In this document: positions 21,882-29,778 of the stretch, piece after piece
Layout: each line of letters begins with the position of its first letter
How positions within the stretch are numbered: position 1 is the first letter of the stretch
NCBI GenBank assembly: GCA_902491765.1
Contig: CABUIY010000011.1
Location: 1 to 64,000, forward strand
Reading direction: 5' to 3'
Source of the DNA: an uncultured Collinsella sp.
Lineage (GTDB): Bacteria; Actinomycetota; Coriobacteriia; Coriobacteriales; Coriobacteriaceae
DNA length: 64,000 bases
Translations under genes and position numbers: made by a program
Notes under the pieces: model-generated
Told to the model about the DNA's origin: nothing
Databases searched by the model: none
What the model saw: the letters and a program-made list of their open reading frames with translations, nothing else

Positions 21882-24623
21882 TTACTCGTCTAGGAGATCC
21901 TCTGGCATTTCGTTGCCGTCGCCTAGGTCGACCGGGGCCTCTTCGGCGTCGGTTGCGGCCTCGGCGCCTTCGCCTTCGGGCTTCTCCTTGGCGGCCGTCA
22001 TGCGGGCTACGGCGCAGATGCGGTCGTTGTCGTCGACGGTCATCATCTTGACGCCCTGGGTGGCGCGGCCGGTCTGGCTGATCTCGTCGGTCTTGACGCG
22101 AATGACCGTCGCGCCCTCCGTCACGATGAACAGCTCGTGCTGCGGGCCCACCGTCTTCATGGCCGCGAGGTTACCCTTACGCTCGGTCATTTGAATGGTG
22201 TAGACGCCCTGACCGCCGCGATTCTGCTCCGGGTAGTCCGCGACCGGCGTGCGCTTGCCGTAGCCGCGCTCGGTGATGACGAATAGATCGCCGTTGCCGT
22301 TAGTGACTTCCATGCCCAGAACGCTCACGCCGTCCTTCAGACCGATACCGCGAACGCCGCTGGTATCGCGGCCGGTGGCGCGCACCTGCTCCTCGGAGAA
22401 CATGATCGCCTTGCCCGCGGTGGTGGCCAGGATAATCTTGTCGCCCTCGCGCACGCGGCGCACGTTCAGCAGCGCGTCGTCGTCACGCAGGTTGATAGCG
22501 ATCAGGCCGTCGCGACGGCTGCGGTCATATGCGCTCATCACGGTCTTCTTGACCATGCCGCTCTTGGTGGCAAACATCAGGTACTCGTCGGCCGGGAACT
22601 CGCGGCAGCTGATGACGCTCGCGATCTTCTCGCCTTCCTCGAAGGGCAGCAGGTTGACGATCGCGGTACCGCGCGCCTGGCGCGTACCCACCGGCAGCTC
22701 GTGCACCTTCAGGCGATAGACCTTGCCCTTGCTCGAGAAGAACAGCACGTACTCGTGCGTGGACGCGATGAACATCTCGTCGATAACGTCGTCCTCTTTG
22801 AGGTTGACGCCCGATACGCCCTTGCCGCCGCGCTTCTGGGCGCGGTAGGCAGCCACCGGGATACGCTTAACGTAGCCGGTATGGGTGATGGTCACGACCA
22901 TATCCTCGTCGGCGATGAGGTCCTCGACATCCAGGTCCTTCTCAACCTGGCTGATCTCGGTGCGGCGCTTGTCGCCAAACTTCTTGGAGATCTCGCGCAT
23001 CTCTTCCTTGATGACGCCCAGGATCTTCTCCTCATGCGCCAGCAGGTCCTCGTAGTAGGCGATGGCGCGGCGCAGGCCGTCCAACTCTTCTTGGATCTTG
23101 TCGCGCTCCAGGCCGGTCAGGCGGCGCAACTTCATCTCGAGGATGGCCGTGGTCTGCTCGGGCGTAAAGCCAAAGCGCTCGATCAAGCGGCTGCTGGCCT
23201 CGGAGTCGGTCTGCGAGGAGCGGATGATGCTAATGACCTCGTCGATATGGTCGAGAGCCATCAGATAACCCTCGAGGATATGCGCGCGGGCTTGGGCCTT
23301 CTTAAGGTCGAAGCGGGTGCGGCGGGTGACGACGTCGACCTGGTGGTCGATGTAGTGCTGCAGCATCTCACGCAGGCTCAGGCATTTGGGAACGCCGTTG
23401 ACGAGCGCCAGGTTGTTGGCGCCAAAGGTCGTCTGCAGCGAGGTGTACTTATACAGGTTGTTGAGCACGACCTGCGGAATGACGCCCTTCTTGAGCTCGA
23501 TAACCAGACGGATGCCCTTCTGGTTGGACTCATCGCGCATATCCGAGATGCCCTCGATGCGCTTGTCGTTGACGAGCTGGGCAATCTTCTCCTGCAGGGT
23601 GCCCTTGTTGACCATGTAGGGAATCTCGGTGAAGACCAGGCGACTGCGACCGGTCTTGGTGGACTCAACGTGTGCCTTGGCGCGCACGGTAATGGAGCCG
23701 CGGCCGGTCTCGTAGCTCTGCTTAATGCCGGCGCTGCCCATGATGATGGCGCCGGTGGGGAAGTCCGGACCGGGCATGATCTGCATGAGCTCGTCGACGG
23801 TGGCGTCGGGGTTGTCGATCAGGTAGCAGGTGGCCTCGATCGCCTCGGCGAGGTTATGCGGGGCGATGTTGGTGGCCATGCCGACGGCGATGCCCTGGCT
23901 GCCGTTGACCAGCAGGTTGGGGAAACGTGCAGGCAGTGCCACGGGCTCGGCGAGCGATTCGTCGTAGTTGGGCTGCCAGTCGACGGTATCCTTCTGCAAG
24001 TCACGCAACAGTTCCATGGCGGGCTTTGCCAGGCGGCTCTCGGTGTAACGCATGGCCGCCGCGCCGTCGCCGTCGATATTGCCGAAGTTGCCGTGACCGT
24101 CGATGAGCGGCGTACGCATGGAGAACCACTGCGCCAAGCGGACCATGGCCTCGTAGACCGCAAAGTCACCGTGCGGGTGGTACTTACCGATAACTTCGCC
24201 GACCGTCCACGCCGACTTCTTGTGCGGGCGGTTGGGGTAGATGCCGCTCTCGTTCATCGCGTACAGGATGCGGCGGTGCACCGGCTTTAAGCCGTCGCGC
24301 ACGTCCGGCAGGGCGCGCGCCGTGATGACCGACATCGAATACTCGATAAACGACTGCTTCATCTCGCGACCGAACTCCGAAATCTGGAGCTGGCCGCCGT
24401 TGATATCCTCGCCGGCCGAGGCGCCACGGTCGACTTCGCCAAAGCTCTCCTCGAGCTCGCCGTCGTCGTCCACTTCCTCGTCATCATCGGCATCGGGGTT
24501 ATAGGCGTCCGGGTCGCCGTCCTCGCCCTGCTCAGCACGGGCAAGCAGGCGCTTCAGATCGTCGGGCATACCGGCATCGCCGGCCTCGTCCATACCCTCA
24601 TTGTTGTTGATATCGTCTGCCAC
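21882..24623 (-). CDS. gyrA: DNA gyrase subunit A
   Basis: Cleaves and religates DNA during negative supercoiling. The 913-residue protein has an unusual acidic lead of about 80 residues. The family core then starts ISEFGREMKQSFIEYSMSVI. The active-site Tyr lies in AAMRYTESRL, and the C-terminal beta-pinwheel has a GyrA box (QKRGGKG). In the quinolone-resistance region the motif reads HPHGDFAVYE: residue 154, equivalent to E. coli Ser83, is Phe, and the position of Asp87 is Glu. It lies 11 bases after gyrB. Confidence 0.97.
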   Translation of the reverse strand: MADDINNNEGMDEAGDAGMPDDLKRLLARAEQGEDGDPDAYNPDADDDEEVDDDGELEESFGEVDRGASAGEDINGGQLQISEFGREMKQSFIEYSMSVITARALPDVRDGLKPVHRRILYAMNESGIYPNRPHKKSAWTVGEVIGKYHPHGDFAVYEAMVRLAQWFSMRTPLIDGHGNFGNIDGDGAAAMRYTESRLAKPAMELLRDLQKDTVDWQPNYDESLAEPVALPARFPNLLVNGSQGIAVGMATNIAPHNLAEAIEATCYLIDNPDATVDELMQIMPGPDFPTGAIIMGSAGIKQSYETGRGSITVRAKAHVESTKTGRSRLVFTEIPYMVNKGTLQEKIAQLVNDKRIEGISDMRDESNQKGIRLVIELKKGVIPQVVLNNLYKYTSLQTTFGANNLALVNGVPKCLSLREMLQHYIDHQVDVVTRRTRFDLKKAQARAHILEGYLMALDHIDEVISIIRSSQTDSEASSRLIERFGFTPEQTTAILEMKLRRLTGLERDKIQEELDGLRRAIAYYEDLLAHEEKILGVIKEEMREISKKFGDKRRTEISQVEKDLDVEDLIADEDMVVTITHTGYVKRIPVAAYRAQKRGGKGVSGVNLKEDDVIDEMFIASTHEYVLFFSSKGKVYRLKVHELPVGTRQARGTAIVNLLPFEEGEKIASVISCREFPADEYLMFATKSGMVKKTVMSAYDRSRRDGLIAINLRDDDALLNVRRVREGDKIILATTAGKAIMFSEEQVRATGRDTSGVRGIGLKDGVSVLGMEVTNGNGDLFVITERGYGKRTPVADYPEQNRGGQGVYTIQMTERKGNLAAMKTVGPQHELFIVTEGATVIRVKTDEISQTGRATQGVKMMTVDDNDRICAVARMTAAKEKPEGEGAEAATDAEEAPVDLGDGNEMPEDLLDE

Positions 24624-24634
24624 GTTACCTCCTC

Positions 24635-26665
24635 TTAAGCATCAAGGAATCGTGCATCATGTGCGTGTTTTTCAATGTATTCGCGGCGATAGCCGACCTC
24701 GGAACCCATCAGCTCGCGCACGGCGCGGTCCGCCACCACGGCGTCTTCGATCGACACACGCTGCAGGATGCGGGTCTTGGGGTCCATCGTCGTCGAGGCA
24801 AGCTGCTTGGGGTCCATCTCGCCCAGACCCTTGTAGCGCTGGACGGTATAGCCCTTGCGCTTCTTGGTAATCTTGCCGTCCTTGGCCTTGCCGTCCTCGT
24901 CGTTATCGTCGGGGTTCAGGCCCAGACTCTGGATGGTGTCGCGCAGGATCTCGTCTTCGGGCTGGCGGCCGTTGGGATACACGTAGTGGATCTTGTTGCG
25001 CACCTTAATGCCAAAGATGGGCGGGCAGGCAACATAGACGTAGCCGGCATCGATCAGCGGACGCATGTACTTGTAGAAGAACGTCAGCAGCAGGATGCGG
25101 ATATGCGCACCGTCGACGTCTGCATCGGTCATGATGATGATCTTGTGGTAGCGCGCCTTGGTGATATCGAAGTCGCCGCCGTCGCCGGCACTCGTCGTGA
25201 CGCCGCAGCCGATCGCGGTAATCAGCGACTGAATGGTGTCACTCGAGAACGCGCGATGGTCACCAACGCGTTCGACGTTCAAAATCTTGCCGCGCAGGGG
25301 CAGAATCGCCTGGATGTCTCGGCGACGGCCGTCCTTGGCCGAACCGCCTGCCGAGTCGCCCTCTACGATGAAGAGCTCGGTCAGCTCGGCATCGCGCACC
25401 GAGCAGTCAGCGAGCTTACCGGGCAGGGACGCCGTCTCGAGCAGGCTCTTGCGGCGGGTCGCCTCGCGCGCCTTGCGGGCGGCATTGCGCGCCTTGCAGG
25501 CCTGTTGCGCCTTCTTGACGATCTCGCGAGCGGGCTTGGGATGCTCCTCGAGGTAATCGACAAGGCCGTCGGTCACAATCTTGAGCGTGAGCGCTCGCAT
25601 ATAGGAGCTGCCGAGCTTTGCCTTGGTCTGGCCCTCAAACTGCGGATCGGGCAGCTTGACCGAGATAACGGCCGAAAGGCCCTCGCGCACATCGTCGCCG
25701 GTCAGGTTGGCGTCTTTTTCCTTGAGCAGGTTCTGCTTGCGCGCGTAATCGTTGATCACGCGGGTGAGCGCGGTGCGGAAGCCCTCAAGGTGCATGCCGC
25801 CTTCGGGGGTGTAGATGTCGTTGGCAAACGACATGACGTTCTCGCCGTAGCCGCTATTCCACTGCAGGGAAACCTCGACCTCTCCCATCTTGGCCACAGG
25901 CGCGTCCGGGTCCGATTTGCCCTCGATGTAGATGGGCTCCTTAAAGGCCTCGGGGACGTCCTTGCCCTCGTTGAGGAACTTGACGAAGTCGATGATGCCG
26001 CCCTCGTAGCAAAACTCCTCCACGTGGGGAGTCGCTTCGCGCTCGTCGGTCAGCACGATTTTGAGGTTCTTATTGAGGAACGCCGTCTCCTGCAGACGGT
26101 TGTGCAGCGTATCGAAATCGTAGATGCAGGTCTCGAAGATCTCATCGTCGGGCCAGAAGGTGACGGTGGTGCCCGTCGAATCCGAGGTGCCCACGACCTC
26201 CATCTTCTTGACGGTCTTGCCGCGCGAGAACTCCATCTCGTAGGTGTTGCCATCGCGACGAACCTGAACGACCACGCGCTTGGACAGTGCGTTGACGACG
26301 GAGATGCCCACGCCGTGCAGGCCGCCCGAGACCTTATAGGCCGAGTTATCGAACTTACCGCCGGCGTGCAAGATCGTCATGACGACCTCGAGCGTCGGGA
26401 TCTTTTTAACAGGGTGCTCGTCGACGGGGATGCCGCGCCCGTTGTCGACGACCGTGATGGAGTTGTCGGCGTGGACCGTCACCTGGATCTCGGTGCAGAA
26501 ACCGGCCATGGCCTCGTCGACGGAGTTGTCAACGATCTCCCACACCAGGTGATGCAGACCGCTGGCGCTCGTCGAGCCGATATACATGCCTGGGCGCTTA
26601 CGAACGGCCTCGAGACCTTCGAGAATCTTAATCTCGCCGCCATCGTAATCGTTTTCGTTTGCCAC
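24635..26665 (-). CDS. gyrB: DNA gyrase subunit B
   Basis: ATPase subunit of gyrase. The 676-residue protein has the GHKL ATPase domain (LVWEIVDNSVDEAMAG, VVDNGRGIPVD, GLHGVGISVVNALS), the transducer, and the TOPRIM domain with EGDSAGGSAKDGRRRD, PLRGKILNVE and DADVDGAHI. I chose GTG at 26665, preceded by GAAGGAGGACGT; a TTG 18 bases upstream overlaps that site. It sits after a terminator that separates it from recF-dciA, and before gyrA. Confidence 0.97.
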   Translation of the reverse strand: MANENDYDGGEIKILEGLEAVRKRPGMYIGSTSASGLHHLVWEIVDNSVDEAMAGFCTEIQVTVHADNSITVVDNGRGIPVDEHPVKKIPTLEVVMTILHAGGKFDNSAYKVSGGLHGVGISVVNALSKRVVVQVRRDGNTYEMEFSRGKTVKKMEVVGTSDSTGTTVTFWPDDEIFETCIYDFDTLHNRLQETAFLNKNLKIVLTDEREATPHVEEFCYEGGIIDFVKFLNEGKDVPEAFKEPIYIEGKSDPDAPVAKMGEVEVSLQWNSGYGENVMSFANDIYTPEGGMHLEGFRTALTRVINDYARKQNLLKEKDANLTGDDVREGLSAVISVKLPDPQFEGQTKAKLGSSYMRALTLKIVTDGLVDYLEEHPKPAREIVKKAQQACKARNAARKAREATRRKSLLETASLPGKLADCSVRDAELTELFIVEGDSAGGSAKDGRRRDIQAILPLRGKILNVERVGDHRAFSSDTIQSLITAIGCGVTTSAGDGGDFDITKARYHKIIIMTDADVDGAHIRILLLTFFYKYMRPLIDAGYVYVACPPIFGIKVRNKIHYVYPNGRQPEDEILRDTIQSLGLNPDDNDEDGKAKDGKITKKRKGYTVQRYKGLGEMDPKQLASTTMDPKTRILQRVSIEDAVVADRAVRELMGSEVGYRREYIEKHAHDARFLDA

Positions 26666-26714
26666 ACGTCCTCCTTCAGTCAAGAAAATGTGTACAGCCT
26701 TACTAGTTTATCGT

Positions 26715-26744
26715 AAAAAAATACCCTCGGGAACGAGGGTATTT
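26715..26744 (-). terminator. Terminator after dciA
   Basis: Stem 26719-26729 with 26734-26744 followed on the minus strand by a run of U. It lies about 27 bases past the dciA stop, so gyrB-gyrA probably has its own promoter in the next 50 bases. Confidence 0.85.
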
Positions 26745-26770
26745 GGCTCTACAAGGCCACCAGATGCGAT

Positions 26771-27334
26771 TTAAGGCTCTTTTTTGCCTTGCACGCCCTT
26801 GGCCCACTCGGCACTGGCTCTCATGGCGTTCTCGAGGGCCTCGCGCAGTTTTTGGTCTTCGATGGGCGCCACTTGGCGCTCAATCTCGGTGCGCTCGGCC
26901 TCACTTAGGTCAGCATGCGGAGCCGGCGGGCGCTCGGCCACGGCAGGACGCAGACGCTCTTTGGCAGCGGGCGGCGTGTGACCGGGCGCGGTGGTTTTGA
27001 ACACCAGGCCATCCACATGCGCACCGACGCGCTCCATGCGCGCGCGGATGATCTCGCGCAACAGCGTCATTTCCTGCGTCCACGAGGGCGAATCGAGATA
27101 TACCAGCAGCTCATTGGACTCGGGCAGGTAGCGCAGGCCCGTCACATGCCGCCCCTCGCGCGTGCCCGAGCACACCGCGTTCCACGCGCGATAGACCGCG
27201 CGCGACTCCTCGGCAGCCTCCATCTGCGCGCGGCGCTCAGGTGTTGCAGCCGCCAGGATGCGCTGGCGCTCTGCGTTTAAAAACCCACTGAAGGCGACCG
27301 TTTCGCTCTCGCGCTCGTAATTAGCACGTCTCAC
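26771..27334 (-). CDS. DciA-like helicase loader (DUF721)
   Basis: A 187-residue protein whose middle (residues about 45-120) has the DUF721/DciA pattern: an AW-x-AVCSGTREGRHVTGLRYL stretch followed by LLVYLDSPSWTQEMTLLREII. DciA is the replicative-helicase loader in bacteria that lack DnaC or DnaI. The C-terminal third is charged and probably flexible. The GTG start at 27334 overlaps the recF stop by 14 bases, implying coupled translation. Actinobacteria typically carry this gene between recF and gyrB. Confidence 0.85.
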   Translation of the reverse strand: MRRANYERESETVAFSGFLNAERQRILAAATPERRAQMEAAEESRAVYRAWNAVCSGTREGRHVTGLRYLPESNELLVYLDSPSWTQEMTLLREIIRARMERVGAHVDGLVFKTTAPGHTPPAAKERLRPAVAERPPAPHADLSEAERTEIERQVAPIEDQKLREALENAMRASAEWAKGVQGKKEP

Positions 27335-28427
27335 CCATGCTCACCACCTTGGCTCGATCAAGCAGGTCATCGGTAAAGTATCCCAGGTTGGTCGTGGTTA
27401 TGACCGTTTGGATATCATCGCCGATCAGCCGCAGAAAAGCACCGCGGCGCTCGCCGTCGAGCTCGCTCATCACGTCGTCCAGAAGCAACAGCGGAGCAGT
27501 ACCCAGAACATCGCGAGCCACGGCCACCTCGGCCACCTTCCAGGACAGTACCAACGTTCGCTGCTGTCCTTGGCTGGCAAATGAACGGGCGGAGCGACCC
27601 GCCACGGTAAATTCAATCTCGTCGCGATGCGGTCCCACCAACGTCACGCCGCGGCGAATTTCCTCGTCGGCGTGCTCATCAAGGGCGGCCAGCATGCGCT
27701 CGTACGCCCAGCCCTTCAGCTCTTCGCGATCCTCGGCCTGGGGCAAATCCCCCAGTGTGGACGTATAGGTCACGTTGGCAGCCTCGCCGGACGCCACTTG
27801 CCCGTAGGCAGTGTGTACATGGCCCGCCAGCCGGTCGAGCAGGGCCAACCGGTGCACGAGCAGAGCCGCGCCCGCGCGGGCAATCGAATCGTTCCACGCG
27901 CCGAGCATCTCACGGCAGCACCAGGTCTCCTTGAGCAAGGCGTTACGCTGGGTCACGCAGCGCCCATAGGTGCTCGCAAGATCGGCATAGCGTGCGCTCA
28001 GTTGCATGCCAAAGTCATCGAGGGCGGCGCGGCGCACACTGGCGCCTCGCTTAACCATGTCCAGATGGTCAGGGCAAAACAGCACGCTCGGCAGAACCCC
28101 GCGTACACCGGCGGCAGAGCATCTCTTGCCGTTGCGGCTAAACGAGCGCTTACCGTCCTCCGCGCTCAATCCCATATCAAGCACGCGGCCGTCGCCCTCG
28201 AGCCTCAGCTCGACCTTGCACGAGCCCACGCCGTCATGGACGAGCTCGGCTGCGGTCGGATGCCTAAACGAGGCGCCGCTCGTCAGCAGCTGCAGCGCCT
28301 CTATGAGATTGGTCTTTCCCGCCGCGTTTGGTCCCGCAAGTATCGTCACGCCCTCGTCCAGGGCAAGACGATAGTTATCGAAGCTGCGGTAGTGCGCGAC
28401 GGAAAGATCGCGGGCGAACATGGTCAT
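27321..28427 (-). CDS. recF: DNA replication and repair protein RecF
   Basis: SMC-like ATPase that helps load RecA at gaps. The 368-residue protein has Walker A GPNAAGKTNLIEAL, the LSWK region preceded by SQGQQRTL (signature) and Walker B LLLLDDVMSELD. ATG at 28427 lies 10 bases past the dnaN stop; a second in-frame ATG at 28421 is equally possible, as neither has a clear ribosome binding site. Confidence 0.95.
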   Translation of the reverse strand: MTMFARDLSVAHYRSFDNYRLALDEGVTILAGPNAAGKTNLIEALQLLTSGASFRHPTAAELVHDGVGSCKVELRLEGDGRVLDMGLSAEDGKRSFSRNGKRCSAAGVRGVLPSVLFCPDHLDMVKRGASVRRAALDDFGMQLSARYADLASTYGRCVTQRNALLKETWCCREMLGAWNDSIARAGAALLVHRLALLDRLAGHVHTAYGQVASGEAANVTYTSTLGDLPQAEDREELKGWAYERMLAALDEHADEEIRRGVTLVGPHRDEIEFTVAGRSARSFASQGQQRTLVLSWKVAEVAVARDVLGTAPLLLLDDVMSELDGERRGAFLRLIGDDIQTVITTTNLGYFTDDLLDRAKVVSMGETC

Positions 28428-28436
28428 GGCGCAGCG

Positions 28437-29540
28437 CTAGATGCGGACCGGCATGACCAGGTACAGGTAGTTGATCTTGTCGTAGGACTTGAAGATGCCC
28501 GCCTGCGAGTAGCTCTTGAGCTCCAGCGTGATCTCCTTCTCCTTGGACAGGGCATTGAGGCAGCCGAAGATGTAGTGGTAGTTGAAGGCGATGGTGCCCG
28601 ACTCGCCCTCGGCCTCGACATCGATCGTCTCCTGCGCAAGGTCCTGGTCATTGGAAATGGAGGACAGGCCCATCTGCCCGTTCTCGACATCGATCTCGAA
28701 CTTGACGGCGGGGTTGGCGCTCGCGATAACGGCCACGCGCTTGAGGGCGGCGTTAAAGGCGGCGACGTCAATCTTGACGCTCGTCACGCACGAATCGGGG
28801 ATGAGCTGCTTGTAGTTGGGGTACACGCCCTCGATACGACGCGACACGTAGGTGGTGTTGCCGGCCTCAAAGACGACCTGGGTGTCGGTAGCCCCGATCA
28901 TGATGGTCGCCTGGCTGGCCATGATGTTCAGTGCGTCGTTAAAGGCGTCAGCCGGAACGTTGAGCTCAAAGGAGCCCTCGAGGGTCGAGGTCTCGACCTG
29001 CGTATCGCACACGGCCAAGCGGAAGGAATCGGTCGCCACCAGGCGCACGGTGTTGTTCTCGACCTTCATGTGCACGCCGCCCAGGATGGGGCGAGCCTTG
29101 TCGGTCGAGGTGACGCGCCACACGCGGCCGACCATCTCGGACAAGATATCGGTCGGCAGCTCCACGGCACTCTCGATGGCATAGGCCGGAAACTCAGGGA
29201 AGTCATTGGCATCGAGCGTGTTCAGGCGGAACGAGCTCTTCTCGCAACTGATCAGCACCTGGCGCTCGGACAGCTCAAAGGTGACCGGGGCATCGGGGAG
29301 AGTCTTGGTGATATTGGAGAGCATCTTACAGGGGATAACCATCTCGCCCTCTTCTTCGACATGCGCCGCGATGCGATGACGGATCGAGATGGTGTAGTTA
29401 GAGGTCTGGAATTCCAAGATGCCGTCTTGCGCCTTGACGAGCACGCCCGACAGGATGGGAAGGGTGGATGCCGAAGCGACACCCTTCATAACGACGCCGA
29501 TGGCTTGTGTAAGCGAGCTCTGGCTGACGGTGAACTTCAT
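28437..29540 (-). CDS. dnaN: DNA polymerase III sliding clamp (beta)
   Basis: Ring-shaped processivity clamp. The 367 residues form three repeated clamp domains. It starts MKFTVSQSSLTQAIGVVMKG and ends YLYLVMPVRI, the family C-terminus (usual form M.PMRL). AAAGG lies about eight bases before ATG at 29540. The AT-rich part of the dnaA-dnaN spacer directly precedes the start. Confidence 0.97.
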   Translation of the reverse strand: MKFTVSQSSLTQAIGVVMKGVASASTLPILSGVLVKAQDGILEFQTSNYTISIRHRIAAHVEEEGEMVIPCKMLSNITKTLPDAPVTFELSERQVLISCEKSSFRLNTLDANDFPEFPAYAIESAVELPTDILSEMVGRVWRVTSTDKARPILGGVHMKVENNTVRLVATDSFRLAVCDTQVETSTLEGSFELNVPADAFNDALNIMASQATIMIGATDTQVVFEAGNTTYVSRRIEGVYPNYKQLIPDSCVTSVKIDVAAFNAALKRVAVIASANPAVKFEIDVENGQMGLSSISNDQDLAQETIDVEAEGESGTIAFNYHYIFGCLNALSKEKEITLELKSYSQAGIFKSYDKINYLYLVMPVRI

Positions 29541-29778
29541 CTTTTAATACCTTTCTATAGATATAAATATCTTAATAATAGTAATAGCACTGACGAAACT
29601 GTTGATTACTCACAAAGACGCAGGTCAGACCCAGAAAGAGAATCGACAGCAACCTGTGTGCAACAGGGGTGGTTTTCCACGTTCAAAACCTGCGCAAAAC
29701 TTTTCATCACCGCGGATTGGGTTTTAGACACCTTATGCCCGTGGTTTCGACAAGTTTTCAACAGGTGTCTCTATTTCC
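29541..29778. other. oriC part 1: dnaA-dnaN spacer
   Basis: The 238-base spacer has an AT-rich segment (29541-29587) that ends in five in-phase TAA/TAG triplets (29573-29587), a pattern like DnaA-trios. A 12-base spacer leads to TGTTGATTA (29600-29608), 7 of 9 to the E. coli DnaA box in reverse. Further DnaA-box-like words are TTTTCCACG (29673-29681) and TTTTCAACA (29755-29763). The last sits in the 14-base word shared with the second cluster at 32945-33019. Confidence 0.7.

Noticed and set aside
24659..26716. A 685-codon open frame on the plus strand opposite gyrB
   Set aside because: Antisense to a certain gene; composition (Val, Leu, Ala, His, Asp rich) is what high-GC antisense frames give, with no family motif.
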